In this document: piece by piece, positions 1 through 10,050 of the stretch
Position numbering within the stretch: the stretch's first letter is position 1
How the letters are laid out: each line of letters opens with the position of its first letter
Assembly (NCBI GenBank): GCA_016189945.1
Contig: JACPRN010000238.1
Location: forward strand, 1-34,050
Source: Betaproteobacteria bacterium
GTDB taxonomy: Bacteria > Pseudomonadota > Gammaproteobacteria > Burkholderiales > SG8-39
Direction of reading: 5' to 3'
Length of the DNA stretch: 34,050 bases
Made by a program: the position numbers and the translations under genes
The notes under the pieces: generated by a model
The model's database searches: none
The model's input: only the letters and a program-made list of their open reading frames with translations
What the model was told of the DNA's origin: nothing

Positions 1-77
1 CGCTCGCCTGGCCGGTGAAGAATCCGCCGCGCCCGGCGCTCGAGGAAGCCGCGGCGAGGATCCGCACCGCCTTGTAG
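1..77 (+). CDS. Possible C-terminal end of an unidentified CDS entering from upstream (...LAWPVKNPPRPALEEAAARIRTAL*)
   Basis: Open frame from the window edge to TAG at 75-77, convergent with the next gene. Too short to assign a family. Confidence 0.25.
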   Translation, partial: LAWPVKNPPRPALEEAAARIRTAL

Positions 78-96
78 TCCAAAGGGCTGACTTGCC

Positions 97-1032
97 TTAG
101 CAGAGATCGGCGCCGAAGTGGCGGCGATAAATCGCGGCGATTTCCCCGCGGCTGGTGGCGTGATTCTGGCCGCCGCGCGAGGCGATCTTGATCGCGCCCA
201 TGACCGCGGCGATTTGTCCGGTGGTCTGCCAGTCGCGGCCGGTGGAGATCCCGTACAGGAGCCCGGCGCGGAAGGCATCGCCGCAACCGGTGGGGTCGAC
301 CACCTCGGCCGCCTTGACGCACGGGATGTCGAGGCGCCGGCCATCGGCGTAGATGTAAGAGCCCTCGGCGCCGCGCGTCACGATCAACGCCTTGACGCGC
401 TCGGCGAGCGCTTCCAGCTTCAGGCCGGTGCGCTCCTCGAGCAGTTTGCCCTCGTAGTCGTTGACCGCGACGTAGCTCGCCATGTCGACGAACTTGAGCA
501 GTTCTTCGCCCGAGAACATCGGCAGTCCCTGGCCGGGGTCGAACATGAACGGTATGCGCCGTTGATGAAGCTCAAGCGCGTGCTGCAGCGTGCCCTCGCG
601 CCCGTCGGGCGCCACGATGGCAAGGCCCACGTTCATCCCGTCCGCGACGTGGTTCAGGTGCGAGTAGTTCATCGCCCCCGGGTGAAAGGCGGTGATCTGG
701 TTGTCGTCCAGGTCGGTGGTGATGAAGGCCTGCGCGGTGAGCGTGTCGGCGAGCTGGCGCACCTGATTGCGCGGCAATTCGAGCTCGTCCAGGCGCCGGA
801 TGTACGCGGCCGCATCCTCGCCGATGGTGGCCATGATCAGCGGTTCGCCGCCCAGCATCTTGAGGCTGTAGGCGATGTTTCCCGCGCAGCCGCCGAACTC
901 GCGCCGCAGCGTGGGCACGAGGAAAGCGACGTTAAGAATATGGATCTGATCGGGCAGGATGTGGTCCTTGAAGCGGCCCTGGAACACCATGATGTTGTCG
1001 TAGGCGATCGATCCGCAAATCAGTGTGCGCAT
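97..1032 (-). CDS. PfkB-family carbohydrate/nucleoside kinase
   Basis: Starts MRTLICGSIAYDNIMVF; contains GGCAGNIAYSLKMLGG and the C-terminal PfkB signature VVDPTGCGDAFRAGLL. The reported ORF is extended upstream; ATG at 1032 is the natural start. Confidence 0.9.
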   Translation of the reverse strand: MRTLICGSIAYDNIMVFQGRFKDHILPDQIHILNVAFLVPTLRREFGGCAGNIAYSLKMLGGEPLIMATIGEDAAAYIRRLDELELPRNQVRQLADTLTAQAFITTDLDDNQITAFHPGAMNYSHLNHVADGMNVGLAIVAPDGREGTLQHALELHQRRIPFMFDPGQGLPMFSGEELLKFVDMASYVAVNDYEGKLLEERTGLKLEALAERVKALIVTRGAEGSYIYADGRRLDIPCVKAAEVVDPTGCGDAFRAGLLYGISTGRDWQTTGQIAAVMGAIKIASRGGQNHATSRGEIAAIYRRHFGADLC

Positions 1033-1042
1033 GCCATCCTCA

Positions 1043-1858
1043 TCAGGGGAAAAACAGGTACAGGCGGTAGCCGGCCGCGCCGAGCGAAGCCGCTTCGATG
1101 AATACTTTGACTGCGAGCTCGCTGTTGGCCGCAAATCGCTCGGCCGCTCCCCGGCCGAGATACTCCGGCGCGGAAAGCACGCGCCGGGCGAGCGCCTGGT
1201 CGCGGGCATCGGTGAGGGTGAGCTCCAGGGCCGGCAGGGACTGGGGGAACGCGGCCCGATTTCGGAGCGTCGCCGTGAGCACCATGACTGCCGGGTTGAC
1301 GCTGTCGGCGCGCAGGTCGGAGGACTCGATACTCATCAGCTCGACGCGCCGCGGCAGCGGCAACTCGCAGCCCAGCGCCTCGCACAGCGCCTTCATCGAC
1401 GGCTCCAGTTGCGGCACGAGCAGCGCGACTTCGCCGCGGTTGTGAAACGCGACCTGTCCCACGAGCGCCAGCCCAAGCAGCGCCGCGGCGAGCCAGCCGA
1501 GGCCTCGCCCTCGCGCCGCTACCCGCGGCTCGCCGTCGGGCTCGGGCACAGGCTCCGTGGTCGGCTGCGCCATGGCGCGAGCTTTAGGCGCCGGGGATTG
1601 CGATTTCGGGGCCGCCGCCGCGGCCGGCGAAGCCAGCGTATCGGACTTTGCCGCGGCAGGCGGCGCTTTGGCCGCCGGCGGATGGTGCGGCAACGGCTCG
1701 GCCGCGCCGCGGGCGTCCTCGGCTTTGTCGCGCAGAGAGTCCAGGGCGTCGAAAACCGCTTGGCAGTGTCCGCAGCGCACCTTGCCTTGGCGCGCCTCGA
1801 TTTGCGCCTGTGTTACGCGAAACGCGGTCAAGCAATGGCTGCAGCGGGTGATCAGCAT
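1043..1858 (-). CDS. DUF3426 protein with N-terminal MJ0042-type zinc ribbon, Ala/Pro-rich linker and a transmembrane segment
   Basis: MLITRCSHCLTAFRVTQAQIEARQGKVRCGHCQAVFDAL (CxxC...CxxC), low-complexity linker, TM helix (GLGWLAAALLGLALVGQVAF), DUF3426-like C-terminus. Start overlaps the prmA stop. Confidence 0.85.
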   Translation of the reverse strand: MLITRCSHCLTAFRVTQAQIEARQGKVRCGHCQAVFDALDSLRDKAEDARGAAEPLPHHPPAAKAPPAAAKSDTLASPAAAAAPKSQSPAPKARAMAQPTTEPVPEPDGEPRVAARGRGLGWLAAALLGLALVGQVAFHNRGEVALLVPQLEPSMKALCEALGCELPLPRRVELMSIESSDLRADSVNPAVMVLTATLRNRAAFPQSLPALELTLTDARDQALARRVLSAPEYLGRGAAERFAANSELAVKVFIEAASLGAAGYRLYLFFP

Positions 1859-2742
1859 GCGGTGTCGCTGCGCCGGCCGGCAAGCAAAACCCAGCCTTCC
1901 TCCGCTTCGGGCGGCTCGAAGCCGAACCAGCGCGCATAGGCGCGCACGACCTCCTCTGCCTGGGGCTCGAGGATGCCGCTCAGCGCGATGCACCCCCCCG
2001 GCCGCGTACGCGCCGCGAGGAGCGGCGCGAGCACTTGCAGCGGGTTGGCGAGGATATTGGCGATAACGATATCGGCCATGGGCGCAATCGGGGCTGCAGC
2101 ATCGATAAACTCGCACGCCACGCGGTTGCGCGCGGCGTTTTGCGCCGCTGCGGCGAGCGCCGGGGGATCGATATCCACCCCGGTCGCCTTTGCGGCGCCG
2201 AGTTTCATTGCGGCAATGGCTAATATACCGGATCCGCAGCCGTAATCGAGGACCACGTCCCCGCGGCGCACGTTGCGCTCGAGCCAGCGCAGGCACAGGC
2301 GCGTGGTGGCATGGCTGCCGGTGCCGAAAGCGAGACCGGGGTCAAGAACGATGTTGATCGCCCGCGCATCCGGGGGCGCGCACCAGGAGGGCACAACCCA
2401 GATCCGTTCGCCGGCGCGCAGTGGCGTGAATTGGAGGCGGGTGGCGCGCACCCAATCCTGGTCCGGAACCGGCTGCGCGGAGATTTCGAGCGCGGGCGCG
2501 ACGCCCGCGGCGGCGCAGGCCAGGCGCAAGAGGGCTTTTTCGTCCGCGCCGTCGGCAAACAGGACCTCCATTCTCACGCGCTGCCAGCCGCGGCCCTCCC
2601 CGGGTTCGTCGAACCAGGGCAGCTCCGCGGGCGTACCGGCGAGGGCGTCTTCGCTCGCCACCGAGAGGGCGCCGGCGGCGATCAGGCAATCGCCGAGCCG
2701 CTCGGCGTGCCCGGCGTCGATTTCGAAACGCAGCGATTTCAC
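1852..2742 (-). CDS. prmA: Ribosomal protein L11 methyltransferase
   Basis: DPGLAFGTGSHATTRLCLRWLE, VLDYGCGSGILAIAAMKLGA and IVIANILANPL motifs; located next to accC. Confidence 0.95.
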   Translation of the reverse strand: MKSLRFEIDAGHAERLGDCLIAAGALSVASEDALAGTPAELPWFDEPGEGRGWQRVRMEVLFADGADEKALLRLACAAAGVAPALEISAQPVPDQDWVRATRLQFTPLRAGERIWVVPSWCAPPDARAINIVLDPGLAFGTGSHATTRLCLRWLERNVRRGDVVLDYGCGSGILAIAAMKLGAAKATGVDIDPPALAAAAQNAARNRVACEFIDAAAPIAPMADIVIANILANPLQVLAPLLAARTRPGGCIALSGILEPQAEEVVRAYARWFGFEPPEAEEGWVLLAGRRSDTAC

Positions 2743-2746
2743 GGCG

Positions 2747-4111
2747 CTAACGAATCTCTTCCCGCTTTTTCTGCAGCGCCAGTTTCTGCTCCAGGTAATG
2801 GATGCCGACGCCCCCCTTGATCACGCGGTTGTCGAGCAGCAGTTCCTGGTGCAAGGGAATGTTGGTCATGATGCCTTCGACCGCCATTTCCGAGAGCGCA
2901 ATGCGCATGCGCCGTATGGCGTGCTCGCGGGTCTCGCCGTAGGCGACGATCTTGCCGATCAGCGAGTCGTAGTAGGGCGGAACGCTGTAGCCCTGATAGA
3001 CGTGGGAATCGACGCGGATCCCGGGGCCCCCCGGCGGATGCCAGGTGGTGATCCGGCCCGGCGAGGGGGTGAAGCTGAACGGGTCCTCGGCGTTGATGCG
3101 GCATTCGATCGCGTGGCCGCGCAGCTCGACCTCGCGCTGGCGATGCGAGAGCTTTTCCCCGGCGGCAACCCGGATCTGCTGCTCGACGATGTCGATGCCG
3201 GTGATCATTTCGGTGACCGGGTGCTCGACCTGGACGCGGGTGTTCATTTCGATGAAGTGGAACTCGCCGTCCGCATACAGGAATTCGAACGTCCCCGCGC
3301 CGCGATAGCCGATCCTGCGGCAGGCTTCCACGCAGCGCTCGCCGATGCGGGCACGCTGGCGCGGGCTCAGGTCAGGCGCCGGCGCCTCCTCCATGATTTT
3401 TTGATGGCGGCGTTGCATCGAGCAGTCGCGCTCGCCCAGGTAGATCGCGTTGCGGTGCTCGTCGGCCAGGACCTGGACCTCGATGTGGCGCGGATTCTCG
3501 AGAAATTTCTCCAGGTACAGGGCCGGATTGCCGAAGGCGGCGTCGGCTTCGGCGCGCGTGAGGCTCACCGCGTTCTTCAGCGCCGCTTCGGTGTGCACCG
3601 CGCGCATCCCTCGGCCGCCGCCGCCGCCGACCGCTTTGATGATGATCGGGTAGCCGATCCCGCGCGCAATCGCGAGGATTTCCTCGGGTTCGTCGGGCAG
3701 GGGACCCTCGGATCCCGGGACGCACGGCACGCCCGCCTTTTGCATCGCCTGTCTTGCGTTGACCTTGTCGCCCATCATGCGGATCGTCTCCGGGCGCGGC
3801 CCGATGAAGACAAAGCCGCTCTTCTCGACGCGTTCGGCGAAGTCCGCGCTCTCGGCGAGAAAGCCGTAGCCGGGGTGGATCGCCTCGGCGTCCGTGACCT
3901 CGGCCGCGCTGATGATGGCCGGAATGTTGAGGTAGCTCGCGCTGGAGGCGGCCGGCCCGATGCATACCGACTCGTCGGCGAGCTTCACGTATTTCGCCTC
4001 GCGGTCGGCTTCCGAGTGCACGACGACGTTCTTGATCCCCAGATCGCGGCAGGCCCTCTGCACCCGCAGCGCAATCTCGCCGCGATTGGCGATCAGGATC
4101 TTCTTGAACAT
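2747..4111 (-). CDS. accC: Acetyl-CoA carboxylase biotin carboxylase subunit
   Basis: [70 protein letters not shown]. Confidence 0.98.
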   Translation of the reverse strand: MFKKILIANRGEIALRVQRACRDLGIKNVVVHSEADREAKYVKLADESVCIGPAASSASYLNIPAIISAAEVTDAEAIHPGYGFLAESADFAERVEKSGFVFIGPRPETIRMMGDKVNARQAMQKAGVPCVPGSEGPLPDEPEEILAIARGIGYPIIIKAVGGGGGRGMRAVHTEAALKNAVSLTRAEADAAFGNPALYLEKFLENPRHIEVQVLADEHRNAIYLGERDCSMQRRHQKIMEEAPAPDLSPRQRARIGERCVEACRRIGYRGAGTFEFLYADGEFHFIEMNTRVQVEHPVTEMITGIDIVEQQIRVAAGEKLSHRQREVELRGHAIECRINAEDPFSFTPSPGRITTWHPPGGPGIRVDSHVYQGYSVPPYYDSLIGKIVAYGETREHAIRRMRIALSEMAVEGIMTNIPLHQELLLDNRVIKGGVGIHYLEQKLALQKKREEIR

Positions 4112-4126
4112 CGAGGTGAAATGCTC

Positions 4127-4570
<444 letters not shown>

Positions 4571-4583
4571 CACGCTTCCTCCC

Positions 4584-4602
4584 GCCGCCTCGCAGAGGCG
4601 GC
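4584..4602. other. Perfect 8-bp-stem, 3-nt-loop hairpin in the aroQ-accB gap (GCCGCCTC-GCA-GAGGCGGC)
   Basis: Read directly as an inverted repeat, 14 nt upstream of the accB start on the minus strand. Confidence 0.7.
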
Positions 4603-4613
4603 AAACGCAGGGC

Positions 4614-5087
4614 TCAATTGGGCTGCAGGGCGAACTGCAGCGCGAGGTCGTAGCCCCGGCTGCCCAGCCCGCAAATGATTCCGACGGCGATATCGGAGAA
4701 ATAGGAATGCGCCCGGAACGGCTCGCGCGCGTGGATATTGGACAAATGCACTTCGACAAACGGGATTCCGACCCCGGTGAGAGCGTCGCGAAGGGCAATG
4801 CTGGTGTGCGTATAGGCCCCCGGATTGATGATCAGGAAGGAGAATCCCTGCGCTTTCGCCGCATGTACGCGCTCAATCAGCGCCCCCTCGTGGTTGCTCT
4901 GAAAGCATTCGAGGGTGACGTCATAGGCCTGCGCCAAGCGCGCCAGGCGGTGATTGATGTCTTCGAGGGTTTCGCTACCGTAGATCTTGGGCTCGCGCGA
5001 ACCGAGGAGATTCAGGTTCGGGCCGTGGAGCACCAGGATCTTGCGTTGGACAGCTTTTCGTTGTTTGCCGGAATCCCGGGTAGCCAT
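4614..5087 (-). CDS. aroQ: Type II 3-dehydroquinate dehydratase
   Basis: [76 protein letters not shown]. Confidence 0.97.
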   Translation of the reverse strand: MATRDSGKQRKAVQRKILVLHGPNLNLLGSREPKIYGSETLEDINHRLARLAQAYDVTLECFQSNHEGALIERVHAAKAQGFSFLIINPGAYTHTSIALRDALTGVGIPFVEVHLSNIHAREPFRAHSYFSDIAVGIICGLGSRGYDLALQFALQPN

Positions 5088-5157
5088 CCCGCAAGTTTGC
5101 CGCACATGGGGTCATATTGTCCAGATTTTGACGCCAATTGGCCGCAACTGGCCGAAA

Positions 5158-5694
5158 TCACTCCAGCGCCCGCCGCACCGCCCGCTCCAAGTCCGCCTCG
5201 GAAATGGCCCCGAGATGTGCCGTGACGAGCCTTCCGCCTTTGCTCATCACCAGGGTAAAGGGCAGACCCCCAGCCCGATTTCCCAGGCCGCGGACCAGAT
5301 CGACCGTTTCCAGGGCGCCGAGAAGGAGGGTGTAATTAACCCCGTACTCCTTGCCAAAATCTCGTACTTTGTCTGCAGAATCGATGGCGATGCCGACAAT
5401 TGCTAGCCCGTTAGCGGCAAATTTCGATTGGGTCCTGACCAGCGCCGGAACCTCTTCCCGGCAGGGTTCGCACCAGGTTGCCCAGAAATTGACGACCAGC
5501 GCCTGATGCGTCCATTCCTCAAGCCGGCGCGAGTTGCCGGACAGGTCCCGTAGCGGAGCTTTTCGCAGTTGCGCCAACGCCTCGGTCGATGCCGTCCGGG
5601 CTGAATAGGCTTTTGTGTAAAGCGCGTAGCCTGAGGCCACGGCGACGATCGCCACCGCGAGGACAACCGGCCAGGCGCCCGGCCGCTCAGTCAT
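5158..5694 (-). CDS. TlpA/ResA-family membrane-anchored thiol-disulfide oxidoreductase
   Basis: N-terminal TM segment, VVNFWATWCEPCREEVPAL (CxxC), GLPFTLVMSKGGRLV. Confidence 0.88.
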   Translation of the reverse strand: MTERPGAWPVVLAVAIVAVASGYALYTKAYSARTASTEALAQLRKAPLRDLSGNSRRLEEWTHQALVVNFWATWCEPCREEVPALVRTQSKFAANGLAIVGIAIDSADKVRDFGKEYGVNYTLLLGALETVDLVRGLGNRAGGLPFTLVMSKGGRLVTAHLGAISEADLERAVRRALE

Positions 5695-6328
5695 CGGCGG
5701 CGAGCAATTGCGCCAGCGCCTCGGTGCTGGCGCGCTCGATGGGCCGGCCGCAGATCGAGGTCTTCAGCGCGCCGCGTTCGTCGTTGCCGGCGTGGACGGC
5801 GACGTTGAAGGTCACCCCTTCCCACTCCAGGCGCAGAACCGAGACTGCGCGCTCGCGGTCGCCGGCAAAGTGGCGCTGCTCGGAGACCTGGTAGGGCATG
5901 TTGCGGCTGAGCAGAAAGAATTCCACCGCCTTACAGTCGTCGGTGAAGAGCTGCAGGTCGACATCGCTGTAGCGTCCGGCGGTCCCTTTCAGGACCGGAC
6001 CGGCCAGGTAAGGCCGAAACGCGGCCAGCACGCGCATCGCCGCCAGCGCCCTGGTGCGCAGAAAGCGGATGCGCACGCGCTGCTCCTCGCCCTGATAGAT
6101 CGCCTGGTAGGCGCGCAGCTCCGACTCGACTTCTTCGTTGTTCGGCAGCGCGCGGGCGTCTTCGGCGCCCAACTGGCGGGCGGCCTTGCGCTTGGCGAGG
6201 GCAAAATCGTCCACCCCGTCTTCGGCCATGATGCGGGCCGCACCGGCAGCGATCCGCGCCCGCATCTGCTGCTGTTTCGCTCTCAAGTCTTTGGGCATCG
6301 GCGGCTGGTGTTTCGAATTCAGCGCCAA
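5687..6328 (-). CDS. Nucleotidyltransferase-like conserved protein (start may be 6298, MPKDLRAKQQQM)
   Basis: Intact ORF overlapping the downstream TlpA-like gene by 8 nt. LAGPVLKGTAGRYSDVDLQLFTDD resembles a nucleotidyltransferase G(S/T)...DxD core. Confidence 0.6.
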   Translation of the reverse strand: MALNSKHQPPMPKDLRAKQQQMRARIAAGAARIMAEDGVDDFALAKRKAARQLGAEDARALPNNEEVESELRAYQAIYQGEEQRVRIRFLRTRALAAMRVLAAFRPYLAGPVLKGTAGRYSDVDLQLFTDDCKAVEFFLLSRNMPYQVSEQRHFAGDRERAVSVLRLEWEGVTFNVAVHAGNDERGALKTSICGRPIERASTEALAQLLAADD

Positions 6329-6492
6329 TCATACCGCAGCAATGCGCGAAGGGCGGCGCGGACGCGCTGACGCGAACAGCGCGCTTGTCCCGCCGATGGC
6401 GGTGCGAATCGGGGGCGCCGCCTGCTAAAATCGTGCGCCCGCTTGGCGCGCGTTGCCGATGCGCTTGCGGGCGCCATTCGGGCGACCCTGTC

Positions 6493-7842
6493 ATGCACAT
6501 TCACATCCTCGGCATTTGCGGCACCTTCATGGGCGGCGTCGCCGTGATCGCCAAGCAATCCGGCCACCGCGTCACGGGCTGCGACGCCGATGTCTATCCG
6601 CCGATGAGCACGCAGCTCGAGGCCCAGGGCATCGAACTGGTGCGCGGCTACGGCGCCGAGCAACTCGAGCTTGCGCCCGACCTGTGGGTGATCGGCAATG
6701 TCGTCTCGCGGGGCAATCCGCTCATGGAGGCGGTGCTCGATCGGGGCGATCCCTACGTGTCGGGCCCGCAATGGATCACCGACCACGTTCTAAAAAGTAA
6801 GTGGGTACTTGCAGTCGCTGGAACCCACGGCAAGACGACGACGGCTTCCATGCTTGCCTGGTTGCTTGCGGACGCCGGATTGAATCCCGGGTTTCTCATC
6901 GGCGGGGTACCTGGGAATTTCGGCGTTTCAGCCCGCGCCACCGAAAGCCGCATTTTTGTCATCGAAGCCGATGAATACGATACGGCCTTCTTCGACAAGC
7001 GCTCGAAGTTCGTCCACTACCGGCCGCGGACCGCGATTCTGAACAACCTCGAGTTCGATCATGCTGATATCTTCTCCGATCTTGGTGCGATCGAGAACCA
7101 ATTTCACCACTTCGTGCGCACCATCCCTCGCTCAGGCCTGATCCTGGTCAACGCCGCCGATGCGGCCATTGAGCGAGTGCTTATCCGCGGTTGCTGGACG
7201 CCCGTGCAGCGCATCGGGGATGCCGATGGTTGGCAGGCGCGCGACGCAGGCAGCGGTTGTTTCAGCGTACTCCTGCGCGAGCGCGAGGTGGGAACGGTAC
7301 GCTGGGCGCTTCTCGGCGAACACAACCGGATGAACGCGCTGGCCGCGATTGCAGCAGCGCACCATGCCGGCGTACCCGCCGGCCAGGCGATCGCCTCGCT
7401 GGCGCGCTTTCGCGGCGTGCGCCGGCGCCTCGAGCTGCGCGGAATCGAGCGCGGGGTCAGCGTCTATGACGATTTCGCCCATCATCCGACCGCCATTCGA
7501 GCGACCATCGCCGGCCTGCGGGAGAAGGTCGGAAGCGAGCGCATTCTGGCAGTGCTCGAGCCACGCTCCCACACCATGAAACGCGGCGTGATGAAAGACG
7601 AACTCGCGCAAAGCCTCGCCGGGGCGGAGCGGGTGTATTGCTATTGCGCCGACCTCGCCTGGGACGCGCGCGCCGCGCTCGCGCCGCTCGGCGGCAAGGC
7701 GGCCTGCGAGACCGACCTCGAGGTGCTGGTCGCTGCGCTAAGCCGCGAGGCGCAGGACGGCGACCACGTGCTCATCATGAGCAATGGCGGCTTTGGCGGC
7801 ATCCATCAAAAGCTGCTGGCCGCGCTCGCCAAGGACCGCTGA
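6493..7842 (+). CDS. mpl: UDP-N-acetylmuramate:L-alanyl-gamma-D-glutamyl-meso-diaminopimelate ligase
   Basis: MHIHILGICGTFMGGVAVIAKQSGHRVTGCDADVYPPMSTQLEAQGI, AGTHGKTTTASMLAWLL, YDDFAHHPTAIRATIAGLR. Confidence 0.97.
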   Translation: MHIHILGICGTFMGGVAVIAKQSGHRVTGCDADVYPPMSTQLEAQGIELVRGYGAEQLELAPDLWVIGNVVSRGNPLMEAVLDRGDPYVSGPQWITDHVLKSKWVLAVAGTHGKTTTASMLAWLLADAGLNPGFLIGGVPGNFGVSARATESRIFVIEADEYDTAFFDKRSKFVHYRPRTAILNNLEFDHADIFSDLGAIENQFHHFVRTIPRSGLILVNAADAAIERVLIRGCWTPVQRIGDADGWQARDAGSGCFSVLLREREVGTVRWALLGEHNRMNALAAIAAAHHAGVPAGQAIASLARFRGVRRRLELRGIERGVSVYDDFAHHPTAIRATIAGLREKVGSERILAVLEPRSHTMKRGVMKDELAQSLAGAERVYCYCADLAWDARAALAPLGGKAACETDLEVLVAALSREAQDGDHVLIMSNGGFGGIHQKLLAALAKDR

Positions 7843-7982
7843 TGCTCATCTACCTGCACGGTTTCAATTCCTCCCCGCAGTCGCACAAGGCTCAGCTTTT
7901 GGCGCGGCAAATGAACCACACGCTGCAGAGCTTCCCCGAGCACATCGCGCTGATATTGGCATTCGCCGCGCCCGGCCTCTGA
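7842..7982 (+). pseudogene. Truncated YqiA/YcfP-like alpha/beta-hydrolase esterase remnant
   Basis: ATG overlaps the mpl stop by 1 nt (TGATG). MLIYLHGFNSSPQSHKAQLLARQM matches the N-terminus of YqiA-type esterases, but the frame stops after 46 codons. The family is around 190 aa, and no catalytic serine or histidine region is visible in any downstream frame. Confidence 0.65.
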
Positions 7983-8032
7983 GGGCGCGTGCCCGATCGA
8001 TGCGCGGCGCGGTCGCGGCCCGGGCGCTCTTG

Positions 8033-8038
8033 TATAAT
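8033..8038 (+). promoter_or_regulatory. Candidate -10 box TATAAT upstream of the exoribonuclease gene
   Basis: Exact TATAAT (context cttgtataattc) in an otherwise GC-rich gap; no convincing -35. Confidence 0.35.
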
Positions 8039-8138
8039 TCACGCTTCGCTCGTCAGGCTGCCTCCGGGGTGGCGAGCCTCCATCGCGACAGCCGGCGCCT
8101 GCCCGGCGCTCCCGCAACCTTCACCGAAAGCGCATGCC

Positions 8139-9998
8139 GTGAACGTTCTCTACGAAGATAACGGTGCCTTCAGGGTCGGCACCGTTCTCGCCGACGCGGC
8201 CGCTTCGCTGCAGGTCGAGGCGCCGCACGGCAAACGCACCAAAGTGAAGGCGGCAGTGGTGCTGCTGCGCTTTTCCGAGCCGCAGCCCGCCGAGCTCCTG
8301 AGCATGGCCGAGAAGGCCGCAGAGGGGATCGACACCGATTTCCTCTGGCAGTGCTGCGGCGAGGGCGATTTCAGCTTTCTCGATCTTGCGCGCGAATACG
8401 CGGGCCACGAGCCGGGCGCGGTGGAGGCAGCCGCGATTCTGGTCAAGCTGCACTCTGCGCCCGTTTACTTCCACCGCCGCGGCAAGGGCCGCTACAAGGC
8501 CGCGCCTCCGGAAACGCTCAAGGCCGCGCTCGCCGGCATCGAGCGCAAGCGAGCGCAGCAGGAGCGGATCGACGCCTGGGCCGCTCAGCTCGCGCGCGGG
8601 GAGTTCCCGCAGGAATTCGCACCGCTTCTGGCGCAGCTTCTCTATCGCCCGGATCGGAATCGGCCCGAAACCAAGGCGCTGGAGGCGGCCTGCCATGAAA
8701 CGGGGCTGACGGCGGCGAAGCTCTTGGAGCGCACCGGCGCATTGCCCTCGAGCCTCGACTATCACCTGAACCGTTTTCTGTTCGAGTGCTTTCCGGGCGG
8801 AACCGCGTTCCCGCCGCGGGCCGACGTGCGCGAACCGGAGGACCTGCCCCTCGCCCCGGCACAAGCGTTCAGTCTGGACGATGCGGCGACCACCGAAATC
8901 GACGACGCGTTTTCGGTCGCGCCCTTGGACCAGGGGCGCTACCGCATCGGCATCCACATCGCCGCCCCGGCGCTGGGATTCGAGCCGGGCTCGGCGCTCG
9001 ACGGCGTCGCGCGAGCGCGACTGTCGACGGTCTACATGCCCGGAAACAAGTTCACCATGCTCCCGCCGGAGGTGATCAGCCGTTTTACCCTCGCCGAAGG
9101 GCGCGAGTGCCCGGCGGTGTCGCTGTATCTCGATGTGCGCGCGGAGGATTTTCAGGTCGAAAACGAACACACCTGCATCGAGCGCGTGCGCATTGCGGCC
9201 AACCTGCGCCACCCCCAAGTCGAAGCGCTCGACGCGGCGTTCCTCGCCGGCGAAATCCCGGCGGACGTGCCGTTTGCCGCCGCGCTGCACCTGCTGTGGC
9301 GCTTTGCCCTAACGCTCGAGACGCGCCGGGGCAGGCCCGCAGTGACCCAGGATCGGCCCGACTACACCTTCTACGTCGAGGGTCGCGGGGAGCAGGCGCG
9401 CGTCACCATCCTCGAGCGCCGCCGCGGCACGCCGCTTGACATGCTGGTCGCCGAGCTGATGATCGCGCTCAACAATGCCTGCGGCAAGACGCTCGACAAC
9501 CACGGCATCGCCGCGATCTACCGCGTCCAGGCCAACGGCAAAGTGCGCATGAGCACTCAGGCCGCCCCGCACCAGGGGCTCGGCGTCAGCCATTACGCGT
9601 GGGCGAGCTCGCCGCTGCGCCGCTACGTGGACCTGGTCAACCAATGGCAACTGCTCTCGCTCCTGAAGGGCGAAGCGCCGCCGTTCGCGCGCGGGGATGA
9701 GGAGCTGCTTGCCGTGCTCGCCGATTTCGAAACGACCTACGCACTCTACGCCGAGTTCCAGGCGCGCATGGAACACTACTGGAGCCTGCGCTGGCTGGTG
9801 CAGGAACGCTGCGAGGTGGCGAGCGCGGAGATCGTGCGCGAGAATCTGGTGAAATTCGACCGCTTGCCGCTCTATGCGCGCGTTCCTTCCGTTCCCGAAC
9901 TCCCGCCGGGCACCCGCGTGGAGCTGAGATTGTCCGACATCGACCTGTTCGAAATCGGCTTGAAAAGCGTATTTCTGCGCTTGGTTCCTGGCAAATAG
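8139..9998 (+). CDS. RNB-domain 3'-5' exoribonuclease (VacB/RNase II family)
   Basis: GTG start ([17 protein letters not shown]); [21 protein letters not shown] signature, [57 protein letters not shown]. Confidence 0.93.
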   Translation: MNVLYEDNGAFRVGTVLADAAASLQVEAPHGKRTKVKAAVVLLRFSEPQPAELLSMAEKAAEGIDTDFLWQCCGEGDFSFLDLAREYAGHEPGAVEAAAILVKLHSAPVYFHRRGKGRYKAAPPETLKAALAGIERKRAQQERIDAWAAQLARGEFPQEFAPLLAQLLYRPDRNRPETKALEAACHETGLTAAKLLERTGALPSSLDYHLNRFLFECFPGGTAFPPRADVREPEDLPLAPAQAFSLDDAATTEIDDAFSVAPLDQGRYRIGIHIAAPALGFEPGSALDGVARARLSTVYMPGNKFTMLPPEVISRFTLAEGRECPAVSLYLDVRAEDFQVENEHTCIERVRIAANLRHPQVEALDAAFLAGEIPADVPFAAALHLLWRFALTLETRRGRPAVTQDRPDYTFYVEGRGEQARVTILERRRGTPLDMLVAELMIALNNACGKTLDNHGIAAIYRVQANGKVRMSTQAAPHQGLGVSHYAWASSPLRRYVDLVNQWQLLSLLKGEAPPFARGDEELLAVLADFETTYALYAEFQARMEHYWSLRWLVQERCEVASAEIVRENLVKFDRLPLYARVPSVPELPPGTRVELRLSDIDLFEIGLKSVFLRLVPGK

Positions 9999-10050
9999 CG
10001 AGGAAATAAACGTAGAATAATTAGCCCGATTCGAAAGGATTTTAATCCGC

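Noticed and set aside
118-1101. 327-aa + strand ORF opposite the PfkB kinase
   Set aside because: The minus strand carries clear PfkB motifs; the + frame does not resemble any protein family.
5144-5163. Near-tandem CAATTGGCCG/CAACTGGCCG repeat upstream of aroQ
   Set aside because: Only two imperfect 10-mers; not enough to call an operator or repeat.
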